Shown here piece by piece: positions 61,894 through 64,000 of a stretch of DNA of 64,000 nt (the first letter of the stretch is position 1; the number at the start of each line of letters is the position of its first letter). This DNA is from Maricaulis maris MCS10. Its GTDB lineage: Bacteria; Pseudomonadota; Alphaproteobacteria; Caulobacterales; Maricaulaceae. The translations under genes were made by a program, and so were the position numbers. Location of the stretch: assembly GCF_000014745.1 (NCBI RefSeq), contig NC_008347.1, forward strand, positions 2,558,001 to 2,622,000, written 5' to 3'. The notes beneath the pieces are model-generated. The model was given only the letters and a program-made list of their open reading frames with translations. It searched no databases and was not told the DNA's origin.

Positions 61894-63102
61894 ATGCCAG
61901 CCAGCACAATGACACGTGGCGTGGGCGGGTCGAACGCCGCGGCGGAGCTGGCAAAGCTCACCGATCAGCTCAGCCATTGTCAGCCGATATCGGCCGAACG
62001 TCTCACCGAGCGCCTCGACGGGCTGCGCGAGCGCATGAAGGCCGCCGGACTGGATGCGGCCTGGCTCAATGCCGGCACCAATCTGACCTATTATACCGGC
62101 CTTCGCTGGCGCGCCTCGGAACGGCTGGTCGGCGCCCTTGTCACAGCCGATGGCGGTCTGACCTATCTCGGCCCGGCCTTCGAGACCGGTACGCTGGAAG
62201 CCTTCATGCACCTGCCCGCCCCGCTGGCTGTCTGGGAAGAGCATGAAAGCCCGTTTGCCCTGTTGGCCGGTCTCGACGGCGCGAGCGGCCGGCTTGGCCT
62301 CGATCCGACCACGCCGCTGGTCACTGCCAACGCCATTGCCGCCGCCTGTCGGGGCGAAATCGGGGATGCCAGCGACCTCATCCTGTCCGGCCGCATGATC
62401 AAGGATGCCGAAGAGATATCCCTGATGCAGGCGACCAAGACGGCAACGCTGGACGTGCATGCCGCCGTCGCGCGCATCCTCCGCCCCGGTATTTCCACTG
62501 GCGAGGTCACCGAGTTCATCCACGCCGCCCACAAGGCCGTCGGCGCGCCGGGCGGATCGACCTTCTGCATTGTCCTGTTCGGACCGGACACGGCCTTCCC
62601 GCATGGCGTCGCCAATCCCAAGACGCTGGATGAGGGCGACATGGTGCTGATCGATACCGGCTGCGCCATCCATGGCTATCAATCCGATATCACGCGCAGC
62701 TATGTGTTCGGTGAGCCGACCGACCATCAGCGCGAGATTTGGGAGGCCGAGAAGGCCTGTCAGCTGGCAGCCTTCCAGGCCGCACAGATTGGGGTCGCCT
62801 GCAGCGCCGTTGACGCCGCCGCGCGCACCGAGGCCGAACGACGCGGACTGGGTCCCGACTATACCTTGCCCGGCATTCCGCACCGGACCGGTCACGGCAT
62901 CGGCCTCGACATCCATGAAGGACCCTATCTGGTCGGTGGTGACGACACGCCGCTGCAGGCCGGCATGTGCTTTTCCAACGAGCCGATGATCTGCGTGCCG
63001 GGTGAATTCGGCATCCGGCTGGAGGACCATTTCTACATGACGCCGACCGGTCCGCGCTGGTTCACCGAGCCGTCGCACGCGATCGATGACCCGTTCGGCT
63101 AG
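61894..63102 (+). CDS. M24 family Xaa-Pro dipeptidase/aminopeptidase
   Basis: 402 residues: a creatinase-like N domain (about 20-170) and a pita-bread catalytic domain. The five metal ligands are visible: Asp in VLIDTGCAIHGYQSDITR (two), His in RTGHGIGLDIHEGP, Glu in FSNEPMICV and Glu in GIRLEDHFY. Such enzymes cleave N-terminal residues next to proline. There is no signal peptide, so it is cytoplasmic. The stop shares a CTAG with the convergent sugE-type gene. Confidence 0.93.
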   Translation: MPASTMTRGVGGSNAAAELAKLTDQLSHCQPISAERLTERLDGLRERMKAAGLDAAWLNAGTNLTYYTGLRWRASERLVGALVTADGGLTYLGPAFETGTLEAFMHLPAPLAVWEEHESPFALLAGLDGASGRLGLDPTTPLVTANAIAAACRGEIGDASDLILSGRMIKDAEEISLMQATKTATLDVHAAVARILRPGISTGEVTEFIHAAHKAVGAPGGSTFCIVLFGPDTAFPHGVANPKTLDEGDMVLIDTGCAIHGYQSDITRSYVFGEPTDHQREIWEAEKACQLAAFQAAQIGVACSAVDAAARTEAERRGLGPDYTLPGIPHRTGHGIGLDIHEGPYLVGGDDTPLQAGMCFSNEPMICVPGEFGIRLEDHFYMTPTGPRWFTEPSHAIDDPFG

Positions 63103-63437
63103 GTCTCGCCGCTGACCGCCTTCAGACCGATGATCCCGACCAGGATCAGGGCCAGGAAGAAGAGCCGCATATGTGTGGCCGGCTCATTGAAGACGAGAAT
63201 GCCCAACGTGGCCACACCGAGCGCTCCGATCCCGGTCCACACAGCATAGGCAGTCCCGGCGGGCAATGACTTCATCGCCATCCACAAAAGCGCCATCGAG
63301 GCCGCGAGAACGGCCAACACCGCCGCATGCTGCCACCAGGGCGCGTCGCTGCGGACATATTTGAACCCCAGCGCCCAGCCCATCTCGCAAATGCCGCCCA
63401 AGACGAGCAAGGTCCAGGGATTGGTGAGAAACGCCAT
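63099..63437 (-). CDS. sugE: SugE/Gdx-type small multidrug resistance transporter
   Basis: A 112-residue SMR protein with four membrane helices and the essential Glu in the first (LVLGGICEMGWALGFKYV). LPAGTAYAVWTGIGALGVATLGILVFNEP is the family signature, and the GxCEMGW variant with Lys after it is more like guanidinium exporters (Gdx/SugE) than EmrE. It would act as an antiparallel dimer exchanging protons for guanidinium or small cations. There is no guanidine riboswitch visible upstream; the GST gene lies 5 bases upstream on the same strand, so the two may be co-transcribed. Confidence 0.88.
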   Translation of the reverse strand: MAFLTNPWTLLVLGGICEMGWALGFKYVRSDAPWWQHAAVLAVLAASMALLWMAMKSLPAGTAYAVWTGIGALGVATLGILVFNEPATHMRLFFLALILVGIIGLKAVSGET

Positions 63438-63442
63438 GCCGG

Positions 63443-64000
63443 TCAGGCCTCAGACTGGAAATTGCGGGCCCAGACCTCGGCAATGACCGGATCGGCCTCT
63501 GTTGCCTCGACCGCCGAGCAGAGGGCTGGTGCGGCCGACGCGAAAGCCGCCCGACCCGGATCCCAGCGGCTCATCATGGCGACATAGACATCCAGAAGGC
63601 TCAAGCGTTCACCAAGCAGGAAGGGCCCCGGCATGCCGTCAAAGGCATCATTCATCAGGGTCCACAGATCGGTCCGTCGCGTGTTGGCATTCGCCAGCAG
63701 GGTGTCATGCGTCCGACTGTCGGGATGGAAGCGGTCGGGACCATCGGTCAGGGTGAAAGTCGAATAGATCGACGAGGCGCAGAACAGAAGCCAGCGCAGA
63801 TATTCCGAGCGCTCGGCCGCGTCCGGAGCCGGCGCCACATCCGCTTGCGGGTAGCGGTCCCCCAGCCAGATCAGGATGGCGGCGCTTTCGGTCATGATAC
63901 GGTCGTCAGGCAGGATCAGGGCCGGTACCTGCCCGGCCGGATTGATCGCTTTCAGGCGGCGCTGGTCTGCCGCATCACCCAGCGGATCAGCCTCGACGAA
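63443..64000 (-). CDS. Glutathione S-transferase family protein (N terminus outside window)
   Basis: The open frame runs off the right edge; 185 residues are visible. The thioredoxin-like N-terminal domain is partial, with PAGQVPALILPDDRIMTESAAILIWL containing the glutathione-binding Pro and the Glu-Ser pair. The helical C-terminal domain includes FLLGERLSLLDVYVAMMSRW. The first start of the gene lies beyond 64000. It is followed on the same strand by the SugE-type gene. Substrate unknown. Confidence 0.9.
   Translation of the reverse strand, partial: FVEADPLGDAADQRRLKAINPAGQVPALILPDDRIMTESAAILIWLGDRYPQADVAPAPDAAERSEYLRWLLFCASSIYSTFTLTDGPDRFHPDSRTHDTLLANANTRRTDLWTLMNDAFDGMPGPFLLGERLSLLDVYVAMMSRWDPGRAAFASAAPALCSAVEATEADPVIAEVWARNFQSEA

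Noticed and set aside
63438-63500. Guanidine riboswitch before the SugE-type gene
   Set aside because: The upstream region is coding for the GST gene and shows no riboswitch-like structure.

Overview
The window looks like a 64 kb piece of a GC-rich alphaproteobacterial chromosome. Several gene orders are typical of that class: dsbB-coq7, HIG1/PduO/EtfBA, argH with a small lipoprotein, ftsEX followed by plsC and a DUF2125 gene, divergent phaB/phaR, and iscU-like/yidD/thrS. Large TonB-dependent receptors, a beta-propeller phytase, a PhoD phosphatase and many small palindromic repeats suggest an aquatic, oligotrophic member such as the Maricaulis/Hyphomonas/Caulobacter group. The genus is an inference; no rRNA or other strong marker is present.

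Left edge (1-3172): an AT-richer foreign segment. It holds the end of an unknown protein, a small hypothetical gene, the antirestriction gene ardA, a 560-base non-coding stretch with nested hairpins, an intact tRNA-Leu(CAA) and a tyrosine integrase. The segment ends at the 5' half of another tRNA-Leu(CAA), cut in its anticodon loop. This reads as one end of an integrative element that broke the host tRNA and carries its own copy.

3330-17726: household and accessory genes. These are exoD, dsbB-coq7, DUF1697, an HNH nuclease, an esterase, a GIY-YIG nuclease between two 134-bp palindromic repeats, gluQ, a lipoprotein gene, a Rieske oxygenase, and the HIG1-PduO-EtfB-EtfA set. That set is split by two beta-lactamase-fold hydrolase genes, a YceI gene and a PadR regulator module.

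17796-30939: an amidohydrolase, a membrane AraC regulator, a divergent phytase/TonB-receptor pair, a TlpA-like thioredoxin, argH, a tiny lipoprotein, a DUF4175 membrane protein and a zinc-ribbon protein.

31022-41669: ftsEX, a YdcF protein, plsC, DUF2125, hisC, a methyltransferase, gloB, a cupin, phaB/phaR and small membrane proteins. 41824-47673: envelope glycan genes (a polyprenyl-phosphate GT2 divergent from an ArnT-like transferase, another GT2, an O-antigen ligase) with an HMG-CoA lyase gene between them.

47689-53505: thrS, yidD, an IscU-like scaffold, two tandem paralogous small proteins of unknown function, cysS and folE. 53633-56495: a perfect FNR-type box in front of ubiT-ubiU-ubiV and a PchB-like AroQ gene, an oxygen-independent ubiquinone operon that complements the aerobic coq7 at 4.5 kb. 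56458-64000: phoD behind a second TonB receptor, an RluD-type pseudouridine synthase, an M24 peptidase, a SugE-type exporter and a partial glutathione transferase.
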